From Trigonopsis variabilis (taxonomy: Eukaryota; Ascomycota; Trigonopsidomycetes; Trigonopsidales; Trigonopsidaceae): a stretch of DNA of 64,000 nt. The stretch spans positions 186,001 to 250,000 of the forward strand of contig PPXM03000011.1 of NCBI GenBank assembly GCA_003707065.3, in the 5' to 3' direction. Position 1 is the first letter of the stretch. Every line of letters starts with the position of its first letter. Below the pieces are notes generated by a model. It was not told the DNA's origin. It saw only the letters and a list, made by a program, of their open reading frames with translations, and made no database searches. Of the stretch, positions 43,722-52,773 are shown piece by piece. The position numbers and the translations under genes were made by a program.

Positions 43722-44501
43722 TCAAGATTTCTCTATTTTATTTTTCTTGGCCGGCTGCTCCTCGAGGGCCGAAGAGAACAATAGACCCTTTTCAAGATTC
43801 TCAATTGACTGCCGTCCACGATCACCAGTTTCGTCATTGCTGCCAGGCGGTGAAGAGATATTTGATTTCAACGCTTGATCATTATCTGAGCTGGTGCTAG
43901 AGTAACCTGACTTCTGAGACGACTCTTCAGACAAGCTATCGAGCAGTTTTTCTTTGGGTGATTCAGTCTCTTCAGATTGAACAACCTCTTCATTAGAAGG
44001 ACTGCATTTGTCGCTTTCGTCGCGCCGACGTGACAGGTCGGCATTCACTGTCTTCAAGTCCTCCCGTAAGCGATTCCGGATATCAATGATCTGGCGAATA
44101 GACGCGTTGTACCTGCTTATCAAGGAATTATGCTCTTTCTGAATCCCACTTAAGCGTAGACTAGCAGAAGATATCACTTTATTGAACGCCTGGAGCTCAT
44201 TGATCAACATCTTCTCCTTGGCATTTCTTCCTGCTGATGGTTTAATCCCTTCACTCTTTGGCTTATTTCTTCCTTGCTCCTTTCTCTCGATCTCCTGTTG
44301 GATCTGAGATAGTTTATGACCGAATTTATGCACTTCCAACACAGAATCCACCTCGCAGACCAGACGGCTCAACGAGTCGTTTTTGGTGACTGGACCGGAC
44401 CCACTCTCCTCAGTCGTTGCTTCGCCTTCATTTCTCGCTGAATTACTCTTCTCTTCAGAACTAATCATTTTCCTCTTCTTTGGGTTGGTAGAATGTTTCA
44501 T
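43722..44501 (-). CDS. Nuclear-looking coiled-coil protein, unknown
   Basis: Single exon of 259 residues with no family I can name. A basic start (NPKKRKM) looks like a nuclear localisation signal. A first helical block (VCEVDSVLEVHKFGHKLSQIQQEIERK) and a second coiled coil (MLINELQAFNKVISSASLRL through NRLREDLKTVNADLSRR) suggest oligomerisation. The rest is a Ser/Glu-rich disordered tail ending in a basic cluster (AKKNKIEKS). The size and layout are compatible with a kinetochore or chromatin subunit, but nothing in the sequence proves it. TIM17 runs toward it; the two stop codons are about 250 bp apart. Confidence 0.7.
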   Translation of the reverse strand: MKHSTNPKKRKMISSEEKSNSARNEGEATTEESGSGPVTKNDSLSRLVCEVDSVLEVHKFGHKLSQIQQEIERKEQGRNKPKSEGIKPSAGRNAKEKMLINELQAFNKVISSASLRLSGIQKEHNSLISRYNASIRQIIDIRNRLREDLKTVNADLSRRRDESDKCSPSNEEVVQSEETESPKEKLLDSLSEESSQKSGYSSTSSDNDQALKSNISSPPGSNDETGDRGRQSIENLEKGLLFSSALEEQPAKKNKIEKS

Positions 44502-45122
44502 TTGATTGTGAATGACGTCCAGGAACCCGCCTAATGGTGGTAACGCCAGATTAAGCTACGTCCTTTGTTTAGTCAAGCTATCATCAATCTGCCACCACAC
44601 TCTGACACCGCACTCCATCTTATTTACCTTTCTTATTGGTATATTCATGTATTACTTTCGGTCACCACAGAATTCTGTGATCTAATTACACTGAGTTCTA
44701 CGCCTTTCATAGTTTATCGGTAGCGCGTGTCATTTCCCTCATAATTTCGTCGTTATCTGAAGATTATAGTTTATATATAGTCAATCATGCATGAGAGCAT
44801 TCTACAGTCCGCCTAGAATGGTGAAAGAAAGATAAGATATATCCAATATCAAACTCTGTCTTCTACCTTATGACTGTGTTAAAAGGAGTCAAGCTTTTGG
44901 CTTTCAGCTGTGCTTAAATCAAAAAGCTTCAACGTTATTTAGATCAGCAGATAGACATGATGCGATACATAAAATACATACAAATAGTTCTATTATTCTC
45001 TATTATGTAACTCTAAAGAGGACTTATCCATTTAGTTCCACCTACACTTTTTAAGCCGTGAAGGGACAGCCAACTGACGAAGCTGTCCTGTTCATGCTTG
45101 AGCCCAAATTCGCAACTAACAC
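44502..45122. other. Intergenic between two minus-strand genes
   Basis: A 621-bp AT-rich stretch: promoter of the coiled-coil gene and 3' region of the oxidase gene. No feature supported. Confidence 0.4.
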
Positions 45123-46247
45123 TTAAAGTTTGCAGTACTTTCCAGTTCCATTGAGGACTGCCAACCGATCTCGGGTGATGTCCTTGAGAGTTCGACAACC
45201 GGCCAATCGCATAGTGTGAACAAGCTCCTGGTAAAGAATATCTATGGCTTTCTCGACACCTTTTTGACCGTCATATACAAGACCCCACAATGCCACGCGG
45301 CCAATGTAGACGCATTCGGCTCCCAGAGCAATTGCCTTGAAAATATCAGAGCCTCGTCTAATGCCTGAATCCATATGGATTGGGATTCGGCCAGCAGCCT
45401 GCTTGACACAATCATCAAGGGCTTCAAAAGGAGCAAGGACGCCATCTAATTGCCGGCCGCCCATGTTAGATAAGATAACTCCATCAGCACCGGCATCAAT
45501 TGCGCATTCTACATCTTCCGGACATAAGACACCCTTGACAAAGACAGGGAGAGGTGTGAGACTCTTGATCCAGGTAATATCCTTCCAAGTAGCCGAAGGA
45601 TCACTATTAAGATCAATGTCACCCTTTTCGTATCGAGTCAAAGTTCCTAAATCTAGAGGGAGGACATAAGATGGAGAGCTTTCAGGAATTTTCCCTCCAA
45701 AGAAGGTTATCTCATTCCTAACCTCGTTCCGTCTCAATCCATGGGCTGCAGCATCGACAGTCACAATAAGCACGTTAAATCCGGCCTTGTAAGCTCTCAT
45801 GACAACCTCCTCGGTCTTCTTTCGGTTTCGGAAAATGGAGATCTGCATAGCATATTTGTTACCGGCCTTAGCGGTCTTCCTAGCGTCCGCAACCTCCTCC
45901 AATGTACAAGACGAGTACGACGAGAGACCGAAGTTAATGCCAGCCTCGCAAGCTGCCTTGGACGTAGCAATCTCGGCAAGAGGATGAGCAAGACGATGCA
46001 TACCCGAGGGTGAGACTCCCAGTGGAAATTTGACCTTTGTGCCCCAAATGGTCGTCTCAGTATCGACATCGTCAACGTCAACTAAGACCCGATTTCGGAT
46101 CTTATATCGGTTGAAACAGTTGGTATTATCATCCAAAGTAAGCATGTCTCCTCCTCCTTGGTTGTAGAAGTCCCGGACAATCGGGTGCATGCGTTCTGTG
46201 GCATACTGCTTAATGTCGTCGATGCATAATACCTGAGGCTTGGGCAT
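45123..46247 (-). CDS. FMN-dependent 2-hydroxyacid oxidase-like paralog 1 (catalytic His replaced by Met)
   Basis: Member of the glycolate oxidase/L-lactate dehydrogenase TIM-barrel family, single exon, 374 residues. FMN-site elements are present: PLGVSPSGMHRLAHP near 75-89, Lys238 in FVKGV, and DSGIRRGSDIFKAIALGA with the phosphate-binding GR at 316-317. At the position of the proton-abstracting His (normally SNHG.RQLD) the sequence is SNMGGRQLDG with Met262; Arg265 is kept. The QxY motif that positions substrate is QIS here. There is no N-terminal cytochrome b5 domain and no targeting signal. It is 65-70% similar by eye to the divergent neighbour at 46918. The fold is certain; the reaction is not. 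Confidence 0.85.
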   Translation of the reverse strand: MPKPQVLCIDDIKQYATERMHPIVRDFYNQGGGDMLTLDDNTNCFNRYKIRNRVLVDVDDVDTETTIWGTKVKFPLGVSPSGMHRLAHPLAEIATSKAACEAGINFGLSSYSSCTLEEVADARKTAKAGNKYAMQISIFRNRKKTEEVVMRAYKAGFNVLIVTVDAAAHGLRRNEVRNEITFFGGKIPESSPSYVLPLDLGTLTRYEKGDIDLNSDPSATWKDITWIKSLTPLPVFVKGVLCPEDVECAIDAGADGVILSNMGGRQLDGVLAPFEALDDCVKQAAGRIPIHMDSGIRRGSDIFKAIALGAECVYIGRVALWGLVYDGQKGVEKAIDILYQELVHTMRLAGCRTLKDITRDRLAVLNGTGKYCKL

Positions 46248-46917
46248 GGCTTATATTATGAGCTTGGATAGTAACCACGGACCGTCTGCTAAGTGGGCTC
46301 CTATTTATATAACAAGATCGGACTCGCTAAGACCAATCGCTAGCGAGCGTGGACCTCGCCCTCGATTTCCTTCAAGCTGGCACGGTTAGTCATTATCGAT
46401 AAGCGAGTGAACCGTTACACCTAGACAGGGTGAATTCCGATAAGGATGTTAGTCTCTCGTGGATTGACAAGAAGCTAGAGAAATATGTCTGAGAATAGTG
46501 TTAGAATGTATCAAAGTGTACAAGTTCTGTAATGATTTCCAAACTGTGTATTTTCAGGGCCAGTTGACCAGCGATAGCAAGACAAGCTTGAAAAGAGTGT
46601 TACCTATCTTTTCAACGACCTGCCTAATCGAGCACAGACGGCGCCGGGGGTCTTATCGTAAGAAAGCAGAGGATCAAGATATTGCGCCAAGGAGCGAGAA
46701 TTTAAAGCTAAGACAGTGCAGACTCACTTAGTACCCGACTGATAAGCTAGCTTTGGCAGTGTCAATGCTACTCTGAGCTCAGATATACGTGTAGCTTGGG
46801 AAATATTATAATGATATCTCGAATCGCTTCTACCATATTACCTATTTGGGGAACTCCGGGCAATTAGGCCGACCTTTAAATACTGCGATGTCCAGAGAGC
46901 TCGCAGGATGATCAACA
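46248..46917. promoter_or_regulatory. Shared divergent promoter of the oxidase pair
   Basis: The 670 bp between the start codons of the two paralogous oxidases must contain both promoters. A TATAAATA-like box on the minus strand (46302-46309) lies about 55 bp upstream of paralog 1. A weaker TTTAAATA-like string lies about 40 bp upstream of paralog 2. No other element was recognised. Confidence 0.5.
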
Positions 46918-48039
46918 ATGCCTAAACCGCAAGTTCTTTGTATTGAGGACGTGAAACGATATGCTACCGAACGTCTCGATCCTGTAGTACGAGATTTCTA
47001 CAATTCGGGAGGTCGAGACGGCCAGACATTGAAAGATAACGTGGAAAGCTTCAATCGGTACAAGATTCGAAACCGCGTTCTAGTAAATGTTGATAAGATT
47101 GATACAGAAACCACCATCTGGGGCTCCAAAGTCAAATTTCCCTTAGGCATTGCTCCTTCTGCACTTCATCGACTGGCTCACCCCGATGGAGAATTGGCTA
47201 CGGTCCGAGCCGCGTGCAAATGTGGAATCAATATGGGGTTGTCTTCATATAGCTCGTTTAGCCTTGAACAAGTCATGGAGGCAAGGGAACAAGTCCCGCA
47301 TTCCAATACAATGGCCATGCAGAATGCCTTGTTTGCAGACCATGAGATGACCATGAAGATCGTTAATAGAGCAGAAAAAGCAGGCTTCAAACTGATTTTA
47401 TTGACAGTTGACTCGGCTACATACGGCATACGATATAATGAAGTGCTCAATGGGCTCACAATTAAAGATGGTCCTCTCCCTGAAGATTCTCGTGCTTACG
47501 GTATTGATTTCCACTTGGGAACTTTGAACCCCAATGTGGAGCCAATTGACTTCCATAACGATGCTTCGGCTACCTGGGAACGTGTAAGTTGGGTAGCAAG
47601 CCTCTCTTCTCTTCCTGTGTGGGTCAAAGGAGTCAACACTGCAGAAGATGTCGAATGTGCAATCCAAGCAGGCGCATCTGGCGTTATCATCTCTAATATG
47701 GGAGGCCGTCAGCTAGATGGAATAGTGCCTACGTTTGAATCGCTGGACTCCTGTGTTAAACAGGCAAATGGTCGCATTCCAATCCACCTGGACTCGGGAA
47801 TTCGCAAAGGCTCGGATATCTTCAAGGCCCTTGCACTCGGGGCTGAATGCGTTTATATTGGTCGTGCCGTTCTTTGGGGACTCTGCTACGATGGCCAGCG
47901 AGGAGTGGAAAAGGTCGTTGACCTGCTTTATCAAGAACTTGTCCATACTATGCGTCTTGCTGGATGCGCTTCGCTTCAAGATATCACGCGCGATAGACTC
48001 GCGCTCCTTAATGGTACAGGAAGATACTGTAAATTATGA
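46918..48039 (+). CDS. FMN-dependent 2-hydroxyacid oxidase-like paralog 2 (catalytic His replaced by Met)
   Basis: Second copy of the same family, 373 residues, single exon, divergently transcribed. It has the same N-terminus (MPKPQVLCIEDV), Lys in VWVKGV, Arg in SNMGGRQLDG, and the FMN phosphate loop LDSGIRKGSDIFKALALGAECVYIGR. It ends ITRDRLALLNGTGRYCKL, almost the same as paralog 1. It also has Met (residue 261) in place of the catalytic His, and QNA where glycolate oxidase has QxY. Because both paralogs share these changes, they predate the duplication and look selected, not accidental. The true substrate or activity is unknown. Confidence 0.85.
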   Translation: MPKPQVLCIEDVKRYATERLDPVVRDFYNSGGRDGQTLKDNVESFNRYKIRNRVLVNVDKIDTETTIWGSKVKFPLGIAPSALHRLAHPDGELATVRAACKCGINMGLSSYSSFSLEQVMEAREQVPHSNTMAMQNALFADHEMTMKIVNRAEKAGFKLILLTVDSATYGIRYNEVLNGLTIKDGPLPEDSRAYGIDFHLGTLNPNVEPIDFHNDASATWERVSWVASLSSLPVWVKGVNTAEDVECAIQAGASGVIISNMGGRQLDGIVPTFESLDSCVKQANGRIPIHLDSGIRKGSDIFKALALGAECVYIGRAVLWGLCYDGQRGVEKVVDLLYQELVHTMRLAGCASLQDITRDRLALLNGTGRYCKL

Positions 48040-48510
48040 TCAGACATATCATTCCTTTTTCGATGTTGTTGGACCTGGGATAGTTCTTAACTACGTATCA
48101 ATCGTAAAAAGTCTGCTTAGGAAATCCCCTAATTGCGTGTCAGTAGCCAGGATTTTTGAATAATGTCGAGAAAATGTTACACGGATAGAAGTAGCTTTCC
48201 TCAACCTGAAGTTATATCAAAATGGTACAGAGCAGATCTTGAACTTACGACGATAAACCAATGATGAAGATGTGGACTGGGCTCGGCAACGTGCAAAGTA
48301 GATTTAATTTTGGTTTCATGATATGATGATGTATGATGCTCAGTTTACGCTATCAATAACGCAACTATCGTAAAATCGATTAAGCTAGGTGACAGGATGA
48401 TATGCAGTCGATAGTTTATGTTCAGTAGTTTCACTCCTTTCCCTCCCCGGCCAGCCAGAGAATAAATGACAGAAATAAAGAACGATTACAAGAGACTCAT
48501 GAGGGGAGGA
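48040..48510. other. Convergent 3' region oxidase 2 / AUR1
   Basis: A 471-bp gap between converging stops. It is expected to hold both 3' UTRs; nothing else is visible. Confidence 0.4.
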
Positions 48511-49674
48511 TCAAACTTCCAATTCGCTTGAATTTGAACGGCTCGTAGTAAAGTCCGAGTCTTGAGCGGTTGAGATATCTTCGTAGGATGTTTTCGGAAT
48601 CGGACAAAAGAAGGATTCAAGTCTCGTATTCCGAAAGAGACGCATACCCCCGGTTCGATAGCCAGGTTCACCGGCATTTTCATAGAAGCTAAGCTCACGA
48701 CGTTGCATTCTAGGAAAGACAATGAGATAGTCCACAGCAGCATACAAGAATCCAATCAACAGATCAAAGCGGTAATGATGGTCGAGGTAGATCGTAGCCC
48801 ACCATTGCCAACAGAGATAGACTCCGGCAAAGCTAGAGGCGACGTAGGAATATCGTAGGGTGAAGAAGAAGATACAGGATGCGAAAGCGGAATGAAGGCT
48901 GGGAACAGCACCAAAGACAATGGGGGATTTGTGGAAGCCGTTGCTGTGAATGTGAGTCTGAAGCTGGAAGTCCACCCTGGTTAAGCCGGCGGCGTAACCC
49001 AAGATGGAATAATTTCCAGGTTGCGTTCCATACATATGATTATACCAAGGGGGAGCATTTGGTAACAGAAGATGAGTCAAGACGCCCGCCAGGTTTTGGC
49101 CACCAAAGACAAGGCCCCACAGGCCAGCAACGCCTGGAGGACAAAACAACCAGAGATATCCCCAAGTAAACCATGGGCTGAAGAAATGTAAAAGGACGTA
49201 AGAAAACCAGGCCAAAATATCCAAAGTAGGCGTCTGGAAAGATTCATCAGCAAAATAACGAGCGATGTTGAGGACTGGCCAGACCAGGAAAGGGAGGAAC
49301 ACAAGGGGACGTTTAAGAAGAATGGCAGTGGAATGTTTTCGCAGTTGATAGATGGAAAGGATCTGGAAAGATGACCATGGTAAGGGGTGGATCAGGAGAT
49401 ATAAGGCGACGATAAGGCCAATCAAAGAGAAAATGAGTCCAACAATGGCACCAGACCATCCGTCAAACACAGCTGGATCAAGATATGGCAAAACACTAAC
49501 GGTGATCTGAGGTCTCCAGCTTGTAGGAATGCGTCCTGCGTTCTTAAACACAGTAATCCAGACAATAAACAGGCTAAAGTTGCGGGCAAGTGAGAAGAGC
49601 CAGGGGAAAAGGGGCTTATTATCAATAATCCGATATTGAAACGCCATCCATATTTGTATAAGCTTCTTCATCAT
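48511..49674 (-). CDS. AUR1: Inositol phosphorylceramide synthase catalytic subunit Aur1
   Basis: Golgi enzyme transferring phosphoinositol from PI to ceramide, the target of aureobasidin A. It is a single exon of 387 residues. Several membrane helices are present. The PAP2-like active site is seen as PPWYNHMYGTQPGNYSILG (before it, the LLLPNA loop), GAVPSLHSAFASC with the first catalytic His, and YLDHHYRFDLLIGF with the second His and Asp. A Ser-rich cytosolic tail (SYEDISTAQDSDFTT) follows. The canonical GAFPSLHS is GAVPSLHS here. Size and motif order match fungal Aur1 (about 400 aa). Confidence 0.9.
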   Translation of the reverse strand: MMKKLIQIWMAFQYRIIDNKPLFPWLFSLARNFSLFIVWITVFKNAGRIPTSWRPQITVSVLPYLDPAVFDGWSGAIVGLIFSLIGLIVALYLLIHPLPWSSFQILSIYQLRKHSTAILLKRPLVFLPFLVWPVLNIARYFADESFQTPTLDILAWFSYVLLHFFSPWFTWGYLWLFCPPGVAGLWGLVFGGQNLAGVLTHLLLPNAPPWYNHMYGTQPGNYSILGYAAGLTRVDFQLQTHIHSNGFHKSPIVFGAVPSLHSAFASCIFFFTLRYSYVASSFAGVYLCWQWWATIYLDHHYRFDLLIGFLYAAVDYLIVFPRMQRRELSFYENAGEPGYRTGGMRLFRNTRLESFFCPIPKTSYEDISTAQDSDFTTSRSNSSELEV

Positions 49675-50507
49675 CGCTAGCAGGACAATTTGACCAATCT
49701 TCTCCTACTCGAGATTCACAAATTCGCTTCCAAGTAATAATGACGACACTAACAACACAAGAACAATAATTGCAACTTTGCGTTCTAAATAGCAGTCCGC
49801 GAAGTCTAACTGAAAAAACAACTGCACGAGATTCACAGTAATCTTTTTTTCAATCCAACAAAGCCTGCCCGGAGATAGAGGTGATGAGCAGGACGAGAGA
49901 CAAATAGGTAGATCCTCGGAACTGTAGACCCTCGCTATGACAGAAAAACAAGTCAGAAATGCCAGTGAAGGTCAAGACAGGTTATCAACCACCTGAGCCC
50001 GGAAGACGACTGTTCCTTGGTTTGTTTTGCAGCGGACTTTTTCTAGGTCTGGTTCTGGTCAGGACTTACAAAATTGGCCACAATTGACCGTCGCCTGAGA
50101 AGATGTTACAAAAACGGGTCGGATCTTCACTCCTCGCAAAGGGAGCGATATACGCTGATAAGAACTGTAATCTTTAGGAATGTTATAATATGAATGGGTA
50201 CTAGTCCTTTTTTTAACAAATCTTTGCTCTACAGCGCCCGGTTTTTAGGTCGCGTGCCATCTTACAAGGCATGGCCCAATTGAGGGTCACACTATAAAAC
50301 GGATGGACGTGTTGCCGGCCGAAAAGAGAGGCAGAAGGACAATGTACCGCTGCAATGGGCTGCCCCTTGAAGGGTTATAAATACCTAATTCCACGACGAG
50401 TTATGGTATGAGCGCCAGCCTAAGAAGGAATTGATCGTCAGGCGTTTAGCAAAGATGCTCACGAATGTCAGAATTAAAGATTATCAAACAACTCTGCTAG
50501 TCACACG
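49675..50507. other. Gene-poor region upstream of AUR1
   Basis: An 833-bp region holding the AUR1 promoter and, at 50376-50383, a TATAAATA box on the plus strand about 125 bp before a possible 39-aa ORF. A C/D-snoRNA-like GTGATGA near 49,881 has a CTGA 106 bp later, but no terminal stem pairs them. Confidence 0.4.
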
Positions 50508-50627
50508 ATGCCTCGCTCGAAAGTAACCTTAGAAGCGGGTATTTTTAGTGGCACTCTCTATTCCGCAGCTCTTGCCATTTTGGGACCACACCTTCTAGCC
50601 TACCTGAAGAACGGTGTGACACTGTAA
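50508..50627 (+). CDS. Possible 39-aa single-helix membrane protein
   Basis: A 40-codon ORF with ATG and stop inside an otherwise gene-poor region. The product has a short basic start (MPRSK) and one long hydrophobic helix at about 11-32, with a Pro near its middle (AALAILGPHLLAYLK). It ends KNGVTL. A TATAAATA box lies about 125 bp upstream. Size and layout resemble tiny organelle membrane subunits such as Tom5- or Ost4-like proteins, but no family motif proves it. A chance ORF of this length is quite possible; the hydrophobic pattern and TATA box are the only supports. Confidence 0.35.
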   Translation: MPRSKVTLEAGIFSGTLYSAALAILGPHLLAYLKNGVTL

Positions 50628-50975
50628 ACAGTAGCTTCCAGAGTATGACTATGAGCGCCAAGCGTTTACCTTCCCCCGCCGTTTTGAACAGCAAACTCTT
50701 CATGCAAATCTATGTTTGTTATTTTGAGAGTTGTCATACGGGCGCCTTTGCTCTCAAACTATGCTAATGTTGCACCTCCTTTAGGATGTGAGCCATGACT
50801 CCCAAATTGGTTGCCCAACCGACAATGAGGCAAAAAGGAAGCGATGGTTTCTCATGTCACTTTTGACCTCCCCGGATATCTGAGACTCCGACTAATGATC
50901 GTTGAGCTCGCGTGAAACAGACACATTCATAATCGTGACAGAGACTTGAATCTTAGCTATTACACATTTTCACCC

Positions 50976-51029
50976 GCGCATGCGCTCCTGCGGAAATCCG
51001 CCCTTGCGATGGGCTCCTTCCCTCGCAAG
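50976..51029. repeat. Cluster of three short palindromes
   Basis: Three inverted repeats sit end to end. GCGCATGCGC at 50976-50985 is a perfect palindrome. GCGGA (50990-50994) pairs with TCCGC (50997-51001) across two bases. CTTGCGA (51003-51009) pairs with TCGCAAG (51023-51029) across 13 bases. They could be a binding site for dimeric factors or part of a structured RNA. Confidence 0.6.
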
Positions 51030-51419
51030 TGGTCACAAGATCTTGAGACCGAGGCCCCGGAACCCCCATATTCCGAACATGGGCAGTACGGCGTAAAAGC
51101 CAACAGGATGACATAGGATGGCCTCATTGATTGCTTTCTATGCAGTCTATGTGTAATTTGACTTGTGCCTTCTTGCTGTATCGGCCTATTCTCTAGTACA
51201 GCCGATCCGCACTAAAAGGCTTGATAGCTTCTACTTCTTTTCGATACTGCTTCTCGAAGGCTATCTAGGATTACTATTCTTTATAGACACTCATCCAGTT
51301 ACGTCTAAAGTGGGTCTCTTGCCATATCCCTTTCGATCTATTGATCTTATCAGATCAATCCAGCTAGCTGCCTTACCCACCCAGAATACAAGCCCTGTTT
51401 CAAGAAGAAAGTCCTAGTT

Positions 51420-51475
51420 CTAAAAGAACCTTTGGAGACTCACTAGATTCACTAGTCTCAAAAGGTTCTTTTTAG
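51420..51475. repeat. Long imperfect hairpin
   Basis: A 21-nt left arm (51420-51440) pairs with a 22-nt right arm (51454-51475), with one bulged A and one mismatch, across a 13-nt loop that itself contains repeated CACTAG/ACTAG. It starts three bases after the end of a short plus-strand ORF (51163-51417). It may be a terminator-like RNA stem or the remnant of a small inverted-repeat element; no target-site duplication was recognised. Confidence 0.6.
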
Positions 51476-52256
51476 ACATCCCGTAAACAGCAACTACGGT
51501 CGCCCGGGGACGAATTTAAATTCGGCGTCGTCATTTCTGGCCCCCAAACACACTCATTTTCCTTCATGCATAAGAACAGTGGTCGTCCACACAGTAAGCT
51601 TTACATGGCTTAAATCTTCCACTATTTAAATTGGCTCACATGGAAAAAGTTCCCTCGCAGGACGCAGGTCCCTAAGAAACTTGTCAAGGCATTAAGCGAA
51701 CTCTTGATACCCTTTAGGTTTATTCACGTGACATGAAGATTTCAGCCGAAAACAACTAAAATCCTTTCGCACGCTTTGGAGACTTGCATTGGTACCAAAT
51801 ATTGACTACTGTCAGGTCTTAGTTTCCTCAGTGAGAATCCAGGGCTGAGCTACTGGGGCAGCTACTCTCGAAAAGAACTCCCACAGCCAGCCATACCTTA
51901 CGTATTTCAGGCTACATTCGTTTCTAGCTTTGATGCCTACAGTCCGCGACATTGAAAGACAGCGAGGACTATGCCATCCAGGCGTGCCCTTGTTAGCCAA
52001 GCGTAGGCAGGGCCCTTCAAGAACAGCCTTTCTCCCAGATACAAACTTTGAACGAGTTTGGGGTAGATAATATGGCAATGTAGATGATATCAATCCCACG
52101 TAGCCTATTCATTTACGAGGACAAGCACAATCCTCTGGGAAGGAGTCGTCGGATGTATTAACAGATATGAAGCTTTTCAGAGGAATAGCAGGTCACGCAC
52201 AGTGAATTTTCGGACAGGAAAGGGAACCGTTGAACTAACATACAAGTAAGGACTTT

Positions 52257-52773
52257 TTACTCCTTGTTTCGTCGGGCCTTCTGCTTCTGGGCCCTCCTTT
52301 CGGTACCGCGGAACTTCTTATTACGGTTCTTGCGTTGCTTGCGTTGTTGTCGCGAAGCCTTGGAGACAGCCTCGGCCATACCGTATCGAACCAACCGGTA
52401 ACGAGGCTCAAACTTGTCGCGGGCCTCAGCTGAATCATAAATCAAACCGAAGCCGGTTGATTTACCACCACCGAACTTGGTGCGGAAGCCGAAGACGGAG
52501 ACAACCTCCTTCTCGGTCTTGTAGATGGTGGCCAAACGATCACGAATGTCGTCCTTGCTCAAGTTGGCTAAGTTAGGATGAAGAACATCGACGATGAATT
52601 GACGACGGCCGAGGAGAGGGTTGGTGATGAACCTAGATGCGGTTAGTTTGTCGTCTGTTCACCTCTTCGATCTTTCAATCACACATACTTTCGGGTTCGG
52701 ATGACAACTGAGTCACTCTATAACAGTTAGAACTATCTTTTATCGCCCATAAAGGCCTTCATGCACGTACCAT
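52257..52773 (-). CDS. RPS24: 40S ribosomal protein S24 (eS24)
   Basis: Structural protein of the small ribosomal subunit. Exons 52773-52771, 52717-52689 and 52632-52257 (introns 53 and 56 bp) give 135 residues. The first exon is only the ATG. The second encodes [10 protein letters not shown], and the third resumes [26 protein letters not shown]. The core includes [22 protein letters not shown] and a very basic C-terminus. This matches eS24 throughout. An intron directly after the start codon is common in ribosomal protein genes of fungi. The upstream region (52774-54382) is long and otherwise empty. Confidence 0.96.

Larger units (their letters stand above)
50628..52256. other. Gene-poor region with palindromes
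   Basis: 1.6 kb without a convincing gene, unusual in this compact window. It includes a cluster of three palindromes (50976-51029) and a long hairpin (51420-51475), listed separately. ORFs at 51163-51417 (plus) and 51812-52099 (minus) show no family features. Confidence 0.4.

Noticed and set aside
49881-49996. C/D snoRNA-like boxes (GTGATGA and CTGA)
   Set aside because: No terminal stem pairs the ends and the spacing is not convincing.
51812-52099. Minus-strand ORF of 95 codons
   Set aside because: No family features, no supporting splice sites or promoter.
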